Assembly: GCF_001865245.1 (NCBI RefSeq)
Contig: NZ_MKXB01000155.1
Span: 1-47,044 of the forward strand
DNA from: Streptomyces sp. CC53
GTDB lineage: Bacteria > Actinomycetota > Actinomycetes > Streptomycetales > Streptomycetaceae
Length of the DNA: 47,044 nt
Direction of reading: 5' to 3'
Position numbers and translations under genes: made by a program. This document shows positions 7,002 to 15,709 of this stretch, piece by piece. Each line of letters starts with the position of its first letter. Position 1 is the first letter of the stretch. A model generated the notes under the pieces. The model searched no databases, was not told where the DNA came from, and worked only from the letters and a program-made list of their open reading frames with translations.

Positions 7002-9572
7002 ATGGACAGCGGCGCACCGGAGCAGCAGCCGGGGTGGTCCCCCGAGGAGGGCCGCGTTCCGCTCGCCGTGGTCGTCGTCGACCGAGACGGCAGGGTGTCG
7101 CACTGGTCCACCGGCGCACGCCGGCTCTTCGGCCCCGACCGGAGCGAGGCCGTGGGCCGGCCCGCGGACGAACTGCTGCCCGTCTCCGGCCTGCTCGACG
7201 GGGGACCGGGCGACGACCCGTGCGCAGCATGGCGCGCGACCGGCACCTCGGCCGCCCCGGGACCGCACCGCGCGGCGCCCGCGGTGCCGCGCGCCCGTCC
7301 GGCCCCCGACCACGTCCCCGGGCCCGACGGCGCACCCGGCCGGGCGGCCGGACGCGCTCAGGGACCGGGCACCGCGTCCGGCCGTAGCCTCGCGCCGGGT
7401 TCCGGCGCCTGGTACGGCGGCGCACCGGGGGACGAGCCCTGCCCGGTGTCGGGGCGCGCCCGCCTCCCCGGACCGGGCGGCGACCGCACGGACGTCCTGT
7501 GGTGGGCATACCCGCTGGCCGGCCCGGGGACCGGGCGGCTCCTCGTGCTCGCCGCGGACGCCGCCCGCTACGGAGGCGACCTTGAGGTCGCACCCGGCTT
7601 CGCCCTCCACACCGAGTTCGACGGCTCCGACGAGCTGGCGGCCCGGCTGCCCGAGATCCTGCCCAGCACGAGCGTCGGCGAGGCCACCCGCATCGTCGAC
7701 CAGATCCTCGAACAGGGTTATCCGGTACTGGAGTTCAGCCACCGCCACCGCATCCCGGTGACGCCGGACTGGGGAGTCCCCCGGCGCCCCGGCCGCCGCC
7801 CGCAGCGCACCACGCCCCTCGGGGAGGGGAGCGCCGCGCAGGCGGCGGCCGCTGCGGAGGCGGCCGGCGACCTGGAGTACGCCGCCGTGCGGGAGCGGCT
7901 GGAGTTCCTCAACGAGGTCAGCTCCCGCATCGGTTCCTCCCTGGACCTCGCCCGGACGATCCAGGAGGTCAGCACCGCCGTCGTCCCGCGCTTCACCGAC
8001 GTCGCCGGCACCTACCTGCGGGAGCAGGTCGTGGCGGGCGAGGGCTTCCCCGAGGGGCCGCCCGACGCCACCACGATGTGGCACCGCGTCGCCGTCGAGC
8101 ACGTCGACGAGCCGGGCCGCTGGGACGACGTGATCCCCGTCGGGGAGGCCATGCCGTTCCCCGTCCACACGCCGTTCTTCCAGTGCATGACCACCGGTGA
8201 GCCCGTCCTCGTCCCCCGGATCAGCGAGCAGGCCGGCACCGCCATCGCCGCCCAGTTCGAGAAGCGGGACATCAGGCCGCTCATCACCGGCCGCTCCATG
8301 CTGGTCGTGCCGCTCAAGGCACGCACCGTCGTCCTCGGGTTCATGATCCTGCTGCGCCACCCGGGGCGCGCGCCCTTCGACGACATGGACCGCGTCACCG
8401 GTGCCGAACTCGCGGCCAGGGCCGGCCTGGTGCTGGACAACGCCCGCATGTACACCCACCAGGAGAACGTCGCCGAGACCCTCCAGGACTCCATGCTGCC
8501 GAAGGTCCCGGCCCGCCTGCCCGGCTGCGACACCGCCACGCGGTACCTGCCTGGCACGCTCCTCGGCCGGGTCGGCGGCGACTGGTTCGACACCGTCAAG
8601 CTGTCCGGGGCCCGCACCGCCCTCGTCGTCGGCGACGTCATGGGGCACGGCATCCACTCGGCCGCGATGATGGGTCAGCTGCGCACCGCCGTGCAGACCA
8701 TGGCCGGCCTCGACGTGCCGCCCGCGCAGCTGCTGCGCAAGCTCGACGACCTCGCCCAGCGGCTCGGCGAGCACTACCTCGCCACCTGTCTGTACGCGGT
8801 CTACGACCCGGTGGCCGGCGTACTGGAACTCGCCAACGCCGGCCACGTGCCGCCGGTGCTGGTGCGTGCCGCGGACGGGCGCAGCGAACTGCTCGACCTG
8901 CCGCCCGGGGCGCCCGTCGGCGTGGGCGGCGTGCCCTTCGAGGCCGTCCGCGTGCCGGTGGAGCCCGGTGACCGGCTGGTGATGTGCACGGACGGGCTGG
9001 TGGAGATGCGCGGCGAGGACATCGGCGTGGGCCTCGCCACGCTGTGCGAGTCCGCGGCCCATCCGGCCGCGTCCATGGACGACGCCTGCGACACCGTCAT
9101 CCGCGCCCTGGCCCGCCGCGGCGGCCGCAAGGACGACGTGGCGCTGCTGATGGCGCGGCTGAACGGCGTCCCCGCGGACGACGTGGCCCGCTGGCGGCTC
9201 GACGCCGAGCCCCGATCGGTCCGGCAGGCCCGCGAACTGGTGCGGGCACAGCTCGCCGAGTGGCGGCTCGACCCGCTCGCGGACACGCTGCAGCTGCTGG
9301 TCAGCGAGCTCGTCACCAACGCCCTGCGGCACTCGGGGAGCCGCCGCCCGGTCGACGTGCGGCTGGTGCGGACGGAGTCGCTGATGTGTGAGGTCGCCGA
9401 CGGCGGCCGCACCCTGCCCGCCCTGCGGGACGCCGGCCCGGACGACGAGGCCGGGCGCGGCCTGCACGTGCTGAACGCCCTGGCGCAGGAGTGGGGCACG
9501 GGACGCGCGGGCGACGGCACCGCGGTGTGGTTCGAACTGCCCCTGCCGAGGAAGGGAACGTCAGGAACCTGA
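7002..9572 (+). CDS. PAS-GAF-SpoIIE phosphatase with C-terminal HATPase (anti-sigma-factor-like) domain
   Basis: 856 residues. A PAS-like domain lies at about 15-60 (VVVVDRDGRVSHWSTGARRL), then a low-complexity stretch, a GAF domain at about 300-480, a PP2C/SpoIIE phosphatase at about 490-715 (GRVGGDWFDTV, VVGDVMGHGIHSA and CTDGLVEMR hold the metal-binding Asp/Gly residues) and an RsbW-like HATPase at about 730-850 (LLVSELVTNALRHSG, ending GRGLHVLNALA). Proteins of this build dephosphorylate anti-anti-sigma factors and may phosphorylate them or bind sigma factors, so they control SigB/SigF-type sigma factors. A sigma factor of that family lies 26 kb to the right; a link is only inferred. The ATG at 7002 follows GAAGGAG. 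Confidence 0.92.
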   Translation: MDSGAPEQQPGWSPEEGRVPLAVVVVDRDGRVSHWSTGARRLFGPDRSEAVGRPADELLPVSGLLDGGPGDDPCAAWRATGTSAAPGPHRAAPAVPRARPAPDHVPGPDGAPGRAAGRAQGPGTASGRSLAPGSGAWYGGAPGDEPCPVSGRARLPGPGGDRTDVLWWAYPLAGPGTGRLLVLAADAARYGGDLEVAPGFALHTEFDGSDELAARLPEILPSTSVGEATRIVDQILEQGYPVLEFSHRHRIPVTPDWGVPRRPGRRPQRTTPLGEGSAAQAAAAAEAAGDLEYAAVRERLEFLNEVSSRIGSSLDLARTIQEVSTAVVPRFTDVAGTYLREQVVAGEGFPEGPPDATTMWHRVAVEHVDEPGRWDDVIPVGEAMPFPVHTPFFQCMTTGEPVLVPRISEQAGTAIAAQFEKRDIRPLITGRSMLVVPLKARTVVLGFMILLRHPGRAPFDDMDRVTGAELAARAGLVLDNARMYTHQENVAETLQDSMLPKVPARLPGCDTATRYLPGTLLGRVGGDWFDTVKLSGARTALVVGDVMGHGIHSAAMMGQLRTAVQTMAGLDVPPAQLLRKLDDLAQRLGEHYLATCLYAVYDPVAGVLELANAGHVPPVLVRAADGRSELLDLPPGAPVGVGGVPFEAVRVPVEPGDRLVMCTDGLVEMRGEDIGVGLATLCESAAHPAASMDDACDTVIRALARRGGRKDDVALLMARLNGVPADDVARWRLDAEPRSVRQARELVRAQLAEWRLDPLADTLQLLVSELVTNALRHSGSRRPVDVRLVRTESLMCEVADGGRTLPALRDAGPDDEAGRGLHVLNALAQEWGTGRAGDGTAVWFELPLPRKGTSGT

Positions 9573-9603
9573 CAGCAGCCGGACAGCGTGTGGGGAGCAC
9601 CAG

Positions 9604-10356
9604 ATGAGCCTGACGGACGACAGCCGGAACCGCAGCCGCCACCGGGACGCCTGGGAGGGCTTCTGGCGGGCGGCGCCCACCGGGCCGGGCGCCGTCTTCT
9701 GGGACGCCGTCCCCGCCCGTACGGCCGCCCCGCACCTGGACCTCCTCACCCCCCACCTCACCGAGCCCGCGCTGCCGCTGGTCGACCTCGGCTGCGGCAA
9801 CGGCACGCAGACCCGGTACCTGGCGGGGCGCCTCCCCGGCCCGGTCGTCGGCGTCGACGTGTCGGCCGCCGCCCTGGAGCGGGCGCGTGCCCAGGACCCC
9901 GCGGGGACGGCCCGTTACCGGGAGCTGGACGCCACGGACACCGGCGCGGCCACCGACCTGCACCGGGAGCTCGGCGACTGCAACGTCTACATGCGCGGCG
10001 TCCTGCACCAGACCGCGGCGCACGACCGGGACGCCCTGGCCGCCACGGTCGCCACGCTGCTCGGGCGCCGGGGCCGCGCCTTCGTCGTGGAGCCGGGCGA
10101 GGCCGCGGGACGGGCGATGGGCGCTCTCATGCGGGACCCGGCGGGGCCGCCCGCGAAGCTGCGGCCGGTCGCCGAGCACGGCATAGTGCCGGCCGCGGCG
10201 GCCGACGCGGACGTGCCGGAGCACTTCCGGGCCGCCGGGCTCGACGTGCTGGCGTCCGGCGAGGCGCCCCTCGCCACCACGGAGGTCGGGGCGGACGGGT
10301 CTCCCCTTGAGCTTCCGTCCCTGTGGCTGGTGGTGGGCAGGGCGGGCCGCGCCTGA
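9604..10356 (+). CDS. Class I SAM-dependent methyltransferase
   Basis: 250 residues with motif I VDLGCGNGT (about 60-68), the acidic end of strand 2 in VVGVDVSAAALERA and the usual Rossmann order. A GGGGAG ribosome site precedes the ATG at 9604. It follows the SpoIIE gene by 31 bases and is probably co-transcribed with it. Nothing identifies the acceptor. The last codons and stop lie inside a tandem 22-bp duplication. Confidence 0.85.
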   Translation: MSLTDDSRNRSRHRDAWEGFWRAAPTGPGAVFWDAVPARTAAPHLDLLTPHLTEPALPLVDLGCGNGTQTRYLAGRLPGPVVGVDVSAAALERARAQDPAGTARYRELDATDTGAATDLHRELGDCNVYMRGVLHQTAAHDRDALAATVATLLGRRGRAFVVEPGEAAGRAMGALMRDPAGPPAKLRPVAEHGIVPAAAADADVPEHFRAAGLDVLASGEAPLATTEVGADGSPLELPSLWLVVGRAGRA

Positions 10357-10392
10357 GCACAGGTGGGCCCGCGCCTGAGCACGGGTGGGCCC
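10349..10392 (+). repeat. Tandem 22-bp duplication spanning the methyltransferase stop codon
   Basis: Units 10349-10370 and 10371-10392 are identical except for one base (A at 10361, G at 10383). Each contains TGAGCAC; the first TGA is the stop codon of the methyltransferase gene. Confidence 0.85.
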
Positions 10393-10401
10393 GCGGGGGC
10401 G

Positions 10402-10433
10402 GGGCGGGCCGCGCCCTGCGCAACGGCCCGCCC
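10402..10433. terminator. Hairpin between convergent methyltransferase and hemerythrin genes
   Basis: GGGCGGGCC (10402-10410) pairs with GGCCCGCCC (10425-10433) across a 14-base loop that can itself fold. It lies between two genes that end toward it, so it probably serves both. Confidence 0.6.
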
Positions 10434-10495
10434 TGGCGAGGGGGGCGGGGCCCCGGCGTCCTGCCGACGACCCCGCCTCCCCGCGTGCCCGCGGC

Positions 10496-11053
10496 TCAGC
10501 TGCTGCTCTTGCCCCGGCCCGTGATCGCGTCGCGCAGCCGGTCGACGAGGCCGGCGCCCGGAGCGAGAAGCTTGTTGGCCGGCGGCCTGTCCGGCGCCGC
10601 CGGGTGCGGCCGCGTGGGGGCCGTCTTCTTGGCGTGGCGCACCTTGTCGCCGAGCTTGTCCAGTTCCTCCTGCGGGCACACCGACCGCAGCTGGGGCAGC
10701 AGGTTGTTCTCCTCGTCCTCCCGGATCTCACTCATGAGCTGGGTGATCAGCGCGTCGAACCGGTCGTCCCCGGCCTCGCAGTCCTCCAGGTCCTTCATGA
10801 CGCGTTCCGCGGAGGCGTGGTCCTCCAGCTCCTTGTCGGCGAGCGCGTCGCCGTTCGGCAGGTGCTTGCGCACCGCCGGGTACAGGTACTCCTCCTCGGC
10901 GATGGAGTGCCGTACGAGTTCGATGGTCACCCGGTCCGCGAGCTCCTTGCGACGGTCGTCCCCGTGCGGTAGCTCCTGTATGCGGGTGAACATCTCCTCC
11001 ACCTCGCGGTGGTCACTGATCAGTTCGGCGATCACGTCTCCGCCGTGGCCCAT
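10496..11053 (-). CDS. Hemerythrin (HHE) domain protein, missing the last HxxxE ligand motif
   Basis: 185 residues. Four-helix HHE proteins bind a di-iron centre through H, HxxxE, H and HxxxE/D. Here His15 (ISDHREVEE), His49/Glu53 (RHSIAEEE) and His79 (EDHASAE) are present. The fourth helix reads MSEIREDEENNLLPQL, where related proteins, as I remember them, read EIR-GHV-EDEE. Three residues including the iron-binding His appear deleted, at about position 10720. The C-terminal 50 residues are a basic, Pro-rich tail. The ATG at 11051-11053 follows GGAGGAG. Such proteins are common in Streptomyces stress regulons. It may bind one iron or none. Confidence 0.88.
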   Translation of the reverse strand: MGHGGDVIAELISDHREVEEMFTRIQELPHGDDRRKELADRVTIELVRHSIAEEEYLYPAVRKHLPNGDALADKELEDHASAERVMKDLEDCEAGDDRFDALITQLMSEIREDEENNLLPQLRSVCPQEELDKLGDKVRHAKKTAPTRPHPAAPDRPPANKLLAPGAGLVDRLRDAITGRGKSSS

Positions 11054-11164
11054 AGCTTGACTCCTCCGTGGTCGGGGGTAGCTGACTGCTACGTGGCGAA
11101 TACCACCCAACGGGAGGGATATGCGACATTCCCTCGTGCGGGTGCGGCGGCGTACCGTGCCCGT

Positions 11165-11725
11165 GTGCATCCGGCTCTGTCCCCTCTGGTCGCCGCCACG
11201 ACGCGGTGGCTGACCCGCGCGTACCCGTCCGGCGGGGGCGCCCTGCAGCGCGCCCTGGCCGAGGGCCAGGCCCGGCAGGCGGTGACCCTGGCCGCCGCGC
11301 TCCGCTACCCGACCGACCTGGACGCCGGTCTCGTCGCGATGACTGGCGCGGGCGGCACCGACCGACTCGACTGGATCACCGGCGCCGACGCCCCCGCGGA
11401 CACCGACGGTGAGGACCCGCAGGGCGGGCTCCTGCGGGGCGAGGGGCACGAGGAGTACCCGGACGCCTGGCGCACCTGGGTCGACGAGACCGTGGCGAGC
11501 TGGGCGGCCTGCCTGCTCGGCGACCCGGAGCTCGCCGCGGCGGCCGTCGCTGCCGTCGGGGGACCGGGCGCCCCCGACGCCCACCGGCGCCTGCTCGCAC
11601 CCGGCGAGCACGACCGGAGGGCGGCCGTGCTCCTGCGTCACCCCGACCTGCTGGCCCCGGTGGCCGACCTGCACCGCGCCGAACTGCTCGACTTCGTCGC
11701 CCCGTCCCCCGACCGCCACGGCTGA
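11165..11725 (+). CDS. Hypothetical protein, alpha-helical, Ala/Leu-rich
   Basis: 186 residues with coding-like GC3; I do not recognise the family. The sequence is mostly helical with an acidic middle (DAPADTDGEDPQGG) and a conserved-looking Trp-rich piece (YPDAWRTWVDETVASWAACLL). The frame stays open upstream to 11009, which would overlap the divergent hemerythrin start. I prefer the GTG at 11165 because a TACCGT -10 hexamer ends exactly 6 bases before it, as expected for a leaderless mRNA, and there is no ribosome site. It has no cysteine pattern or signal peptide that suggests a role. Confidence 0.6.
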   Translation: MHPALSPLVAATTRWLTRAYPSGGGALQRALAEGQARQAVTLAAALRYPTDLDAGLVAMTGAGGTDRLDWITGADAPADTDGEDPQGGLLRGEGHEEYPDAWRTWVDETVASWAACLLGDPELAAAAVAAVGGPGAPDAHRRLLAPGEHDRRAAVLLRHPDLLAPVADLHRAELLDFVAPSPDRHG

Positions 11726-12206
11726 CCCCCCCGCCGCACCGCCGGCCGCGGCGCTCCCCGCGCTCCCGCGCGGCGGCGGCTCCGGACGGTCCCCGGGCGG
11801 TGGCGCGTCCGGCCACCGGGCCCGGTACGTCCCCGCCCCGGCACGGGGGCGGCCATGCCCGAACGGTGGTGCAGCACCTCGTCCGGCACCCTGACCACCG
11901 AGCTCACGCCGACCGTCGGAGGCGGAGCGGTCGGGGCGCGGAAGCGGTCCGGTGGGCCGCGAACCCGGCGCAGGGGCGGCGGTCCGCCCGCGGGTGCGCC
12001 ACGCCACCGACCGGTGTCGCGGCGTACGCCCGCTCCGGGACGAGGGCGCGACACGCGCACGGCGTGCCCCCTGTCCCTTGGTACGGCTCCGGTGAGCCGC
12101 CTCGCCCTCGATCGGCGCCGGTGCGGGCCGAATCCGGTCGGAGCGAGGGGATCGTACTGCGGCGGACCGCCTCCCCGGGGGCGGCCCGCCGGCCCGGCGG
12201 GAGCGC
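11726..12206. other. Intergenic region, nothing recognised
   Basis: 481 bases between two genes that end toward each other. The reading frames here look like composition noise. A short CGGTGGC/GCCACCG inverted repeat near 11798-11818 could be a weak terminator. Confidence 0.5.
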
Positions 12207-13382
12207 TCAGACGCCGACCGGCTCCAGCACCGCCACGATCCCGCGCGCCAGCTGCGGCACGCGGTCCGCGGGGAGGCCCGCGATGTTGATCCGCCCCGAT
12301 GCGGTGCCGTAGACCGCGTGGTCGCGGCGGAGCGCCGCCATCTGCGCGGGGCCCAGCGGCAGCCCCGCGAACATGCCCTTCTGCCGGGCCAGGGGCGCGG
12401 CGGCGGCGCCGTGGCCCAGCGCCTCCAGCGCGGCCACCAGCGCGGCGCGGTTCGCCGCGATCCGGGACCGCATCCCGTCCAGCTCGGACCGCCACGAGGC
12501 ACGCAGCGCCGGGTCCTGGAGGATGGTCGCCACGATCGCGGCGCCGTGCTCGGGCGGCATCGAGTACAGGGTCCGGGCCGCGTTCTGCAGCGCCGTCTCC
12601 ACGTGCCGCAGGGCCGAGGGGGACGAGCCCAGCACGATCGCGCAGCCCGTGCGGTCCGCGTACAGGCCGAAGTTCTTCGAGCAGCTCACGGCCACCAGCA
12701 GTTCCGGCAGCCGCTCCGCCAGCATCCGCACCGCCCACAGGTCGGCCTCCAGGCCGTCGCCCAGGCCGTGGTAGGCGAGGTCCACGAACGGCACCCAGCC
12801 CGCGCGCGCCGCCAGGGCCGCCAGCGCCTCCCACTGCTCCCGCGTCGGGTCGACGCCCGTGGGGTTGTGGCAGCAGCCCTGGATCAGCACGACGTCGTCG
12901 CGGCCCGCCAGGGCAAGGTCGGCGAGCAGGCCGTCGGGGTCGGTCCACCGGTACGGGCGCACGGCGAGGCCCGCGGCCTCCAGGATCGGCCGGTGGTTCA
13001 CGTAGGCGGGGTCGCTCACCCACACCGTCGTCCCGGGGCGGGTCTGCCGCACCAGGTCGGCGAGGAGCCGCAGCGCACCGGTGCCCGCCACGGTCTGCAC
13101 CGCGGTGGACCGGGCGACGAGCGCCTCGCCGCCGAGGACGGTCGCCTGCATCGCCCGGTTGAAGGCCGTGTTCCCGGACAGCCCCCGGTACTCCTTCGAC
13201 GCGGAGCGCTCCGCGAGCCGTATCTCGGCGTCGCGCACGGCCTCCATCACCGGTGTGACGCCGGACTGGTCGCGGTAGACGCCGAGGACCAGGTTCAGCC
13301 GCTCCGGGCGCGGGTCGGCGCCGTACTCGGCCGTCAGGTCCCACAGCGGGTCGGCGGGCGGGGCGGGCAGCAGCTCAAGCAT
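12207..13382 (-). CDS. Aromatic/aspartate-type aminotransferase (fold type I, PLP)
   Basis: 391 residues, close to tyrosine/aspartate aminotransferases of the TyrB/AspC type. The substrate-binding N-terminal PADPLWDLTAEYGAD, the CCHNPTGVDPT motif (NPTG), the cofactor Asp and Tyr in FVDLAYHGLG, the Schiff-base lysine in VSCSKNFGLYADRTG and an Arg-bearing C-terminal GRINIAG are all present. It probably transfers the amino group between an aromatic or dicarboxylic amino acid and 2-oxoglutarate in the cytoplasm. The ATG at 13380-13382 follows GGAGGT and overlaps the end of the upstream EamA gene by 8 bases, so the two are translationally coupled. Confidence 0.9.
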   Translation of the reverse strand: MLELLPAPPADPLWDLTAEYGADPRPERLNLVLGVYRDQSGVTPVMEAVRDAEIRLAERSASKEYRGLSGNTAFNRAMQATVLGGEALVARSTAVQTVAGTGALRLLADLVRQTRPGTTVWVSDPAYVNHRPILEAAGLAVRPYRWTDPDGLLADLALAGRDDVVLIQGCCHNPTGVDPTREQWEALAALAARAGWVPFVDLAYHGLGDGLEADLWAVRMLAERLPELLVAVSCSKNFGLYADRTGCAIVLGSSPSALRHVETALQNAARTLYSMPPEHGAAIVATILQDPALRASWRSELDGMRSRIAANRAALVAALEALGHGAAAAPLARQKGMFAGLPLGPAQMAALRRDHAVYGTASGRINIAGLPADRVPQLARGIVAVLEPVGV

Positions 13383-14559
13383 CGCGGGAGACCTCCGGGA
13401 CGACGGTACGGGCGGGCGGGTCGGTACGGGAGGGGCCGGCGGCGTCCGCGCGGGCGGAGGCCAGCGGGGCACGGGTCGCGTCACCGTGCGGGGCCGGGGC
13501 GGCCGCGCCGACGGGCACCGAGGGCGGATCGTCCGTTCCCGTGCGGGCCCCGGACGGTGCCGTGCCGCCCGCGCCGGCGGGCGTACCGGACGCGGTCGGG
13601 CCGTCCTCGGCGGAGCGGACGCGGGGGACCCGGTTGGCGAGGACGACCCCCGCCGTGATCAGCGGCACGCCGACCAGCACGGCGACGGTCGGCCGCTCGC
13701 CCAGCAGCGGGATCGCCAGCAGCACCACGGCCACCGGGCTGAGGCTGCCGACGACGGAGGCACGCTCGGCGCCCAGCCGGCGGATCGCGAACGCGTACAG
13801 CAGCCCGGCGCACAGCCCCACGCCCAGTCCCTGCACCACCAGGAACAGCGCGATGTCGGCGCCCGCCGCGTGCGCCAGCCCCGTGGGCAGCACCCCGGCC
13901 GCCACGAGCAGGCCGATCACCGCGAACGACGGCAGGCACAGCAGGCCGATCGACCCCACCGGGTCGAGGTCCACCTCGCGCAGCCCCACCGTGTACAGCG
14001 CCCACAGGCCGCTCGCCACCAGCAGCGTCCCGGAGCCGAGCATCACGTCCGCGTCGAACGGCACCGCGTACCGCGACACCAGGGCCACGACGCCCGCGGC
14101 GATCAGCAGCAGCCCCGCCGACTGCGTGCCGCGGGGCAGGCCCCGCCCCCGCGCCACCATCAGCGCGGACACGAACAGCGGGACCATGCCCGGCACGATC
14201 GCCCCGACGAACGAGGCGGACGTGAGGGAGCCGCCGAACATCGCGGCGAGGAAGAACGGCACCCCCGCACCGCACACGATCTTCGCCGCGGGGCCGGGCC
14301 GCACCGCCGCGAGGGCGCGCCTGCGCCGCCACAGCGCGGGCGCCAGCACCACCAGCGGCACCCCGAAGCGCAGCAGCGCCGCGTCGGCCGGCAGCAGCGT
14401 CGACGCGGCCAGCGCTCGCGCGCTCAGCGCGAACGCCGCCCAGATCGACACGGTCAGCAGCAGCGCCGCCAGGCCCACCGCCTGCGGCGACGGTCGCACG
14501 CGGGTCACGCGAGCCCCCCGCCCGGCGACGACCGGCGTCGCCGTATCCGTCGCGACCAC
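13375..14559 (-). CDS. EamA/DMT-family transporter
   Basis: 394 residues with about ten membrane helices in two EamA repeats (residues about 27-160 and 170-310; the second ends PVAVVLLAIPLLGERPTVAVL, a typical EamA signature). An 80-residue Pro/Ala/Thr-rich cytoplasmic tail follows. The family exports amino acids and related metabolites. Its overlap with an aminotransferase gene and its divergence from an Lrp regulator suggest an amino acid substrate. Start GTG at 14557-14559 lies just after GGGAGGT. The direction of transport is not shown by the sequence. Confidence 0.88.
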   Translation of the reverse strand: MVATDTATPVVAGRGARVTRVRPSPQAVGLAALLLTVSIWAAFALSARALAASTLLPADAALLRFGVPLVVLAPALWRRRRALAAVRPGPAAKIVCGAGVPFFLAAMFGGSLTSASFVGAIVPGMVPLFVSALMVARGRGLPRGTQSAGLLLIAAGVVALVSRYAVPFDADVMLGSGTLLVASGLWALYTVGLREVDLDPVGSIGLLCLPSFAVIGLLVAAGVLPTGLAHAAGADIALFLVVQGLGVGLCAGLLYAFAIRRLGAERASVVGSLSPVAVVLLAIPLLGERPTVAVLVGVPLITAGVVLANRVPRVRSAEDGPTASGTPAGAGGTAPSGARTGTDDPPSVPVGAAAPAPHGDATRAPLASARADAAGPSRTDPPARTVVPEVSRDA

Positions 14560-14637
14560 ACGACCTCCCTACGATCCGGTCATCCGCCCACCACACCGCG
14601 GGCGCCGCAAGACTAGGGCTTACGCCGAGGCAGCCGA

Positions 14638-14666
14638 TTGCTTGTTCTGCTTCCCGAGCCTATGTT
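14638..14666 (+). promoter_or_regulatory. Likely sigma70-type promoter of the Lrp gene
   Basis: TTGCTT (14638-14643), 17 bases, TATGTT (14661-14666). This lies in the less GC-rich 154-base gap between the divergent EamA and Lrp genes, 47 bases before the Lrp ATG. Confidence 0.5.
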
Positions 14667-14713
14667 TGGGGCAGGATCTGCCAAGAATCCGTAGGGAACG
14701 GCCGGGAGGGCCC

Positions 14714-15181
14714 ATGGACGACACCGATCTGCAGATTATCCGCGAACTGCAGGCCGACGGGCGGCTCTCCAACCAGGACCTCGCCGACCGCGTCCGGCTC
14801 TCGCCCTCGCCGTGCCTGCGCCGGGTCCGCCGACTGGAGGACGCCGGCCTCATCCGCGGCTACACGGCGATGGTCGACCAGGTCGCCTTCGGACTGCCCA
14901 TCACGGTCTTCGTCCGCATCCGCCTGGAGCGGCACACCGCCGAGGCCGTCGCCGTCTTCGAGGAGCACGTCGGCCTCATCGAGCACATCCAGGACTGCTA
15001 CCTGATGGCCGGGAGCAGCGACTACCTGCTGCGCATCGTCATCGAGAGCCTGGAGGCGTACGAGCACCTCGTGCGCCACCGCATCCACGCCATCCCCGGC
15101 ATCGCGTCCATCGAGTCGAGCTTCGCCTTCGGCAGCGTCAAGCAGACCCGCACCTACCCGCGGCCGAAGCCCTCCCGCTGA
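14714..15181 (+). CDS. Lrp/AsnC-family transcriptional regulator
   Basis: 155 residues: an N-terminal winged helix-turn-helix (about 1-60; DLQIIRELQADGRLSNQDLA and a recognition helix around SPSPCLRRVRRLE) and a C-terminal RAM/AsnC ligand domain (about 65-145). The RAM domain senses amino acids and drives oligomerisation. It is divergent from the EamA-aminotransferase pair, which it most likely controls, as is common for this family. The ATG at 14714 follows GGGAGGG by only 3 bases. Its stop codon is the first base triplet of a tandem repeat. Confidence 0.92.
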   Translation: MDDTDLQIIRELQADGRLSNQDLADRVRLSPSPCLRRVRRLEDAGLIRGYTAMVDQVAFGLPITVFVRIRLERHTAEAVAVFEEHVGLIEHIQDCYLMAGSSDYLLRIVIESLEAYEHLVRHRIHAIPGIASIESSFAFGSVKQTRTYPRPKPSR

Positions 15182-15347
15182 GCCCGCGCGGCACGGCCCG
15201 GCTGCCCCCGCGGTGCCCGGCCGTACCCGGGGTCTTCTCAGTGAGCCTGCGCGGTACGGCCCGGCCGCCCCCGCGGTGCCCGGACGGCACACCAGGTTCT
15301 TCCTCCTGAGCCTGCGCGGCACCGCCCGGCCGCTCCCGCCGCGCCCG
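15179..15347 (+). repeat. Three imperfect tandem repeats of about 63-65 bp starting at the Lrp stop codon
   Basis: Units begin at 15179, 15242 and 15307. Each starts TGAGCC(T/C)GCGCGG and shares about 42 bases, through ACGGCCCGGC and CCCCGCGGTGCCCGG; the third is shorter and more diverged. The first TGA is the stop of the Lrp gene. Unit 1 can also fold, with GGCACGGCC facing GGCCGTACC. Confidence 0.8.
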
Positions 15348-15709
15348 CCCGGCACCGAAGCCCCGCCGCCGCGCCTCCGCGGCACCCGGGTCTCCCGCCG
15401 CGCCTGCCGGCGACCCCACCCTCCCCCGGGTCTCCGCGACGCGGAACCCTCCCTCGGGCCTCCGTCCCACCGAAGCCCTCCTCCCGCGTCACCCTCGCCC
15501 ACTCCGAGCCGTCGCACCCGACCGGGCACGGCCCGGGGCCCTCCCGTGCGCCCCGGTACCGCCGGGCCGCCGCGCTCCTCAAGGGCTCCGCGACCCGCGG
15601 CGGGCGGCCGGGCGGGCCGCCCCGCTCCCGCAGCCGAGGGCCGCACGCCCCGCCGCCGCTGACGCGCCGTCGGCGCGGCGGCAGCCTGGTACGGCCACCG
15701 GCCACCCCG
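15348..15709. other. GC-rich spacer, no gene recognised
   Basis: About 360 bases of C-rich sequence between the tandem repeats and the promoter of the peptidase operon. I find no credible coding frame or strong hairpin in it. Confidence 0.5.

Noticed and set aside
6237..9467. Minus-strand open frame of 1076 codons opposite the MFS fusion and SpoIIE genes
   Set aside because: It is antisense to two clearly recognised proteins, has no domain and is His/Gly/Ala/Arg-rich, as expected for the opposite strand of high-GC3 genes.
15179..15347. Tandem repeats considered as a CRISPR array
   Set aside because: Units are adjacent and similar over most of their length, with no unique spacers and no cas genes in the window.
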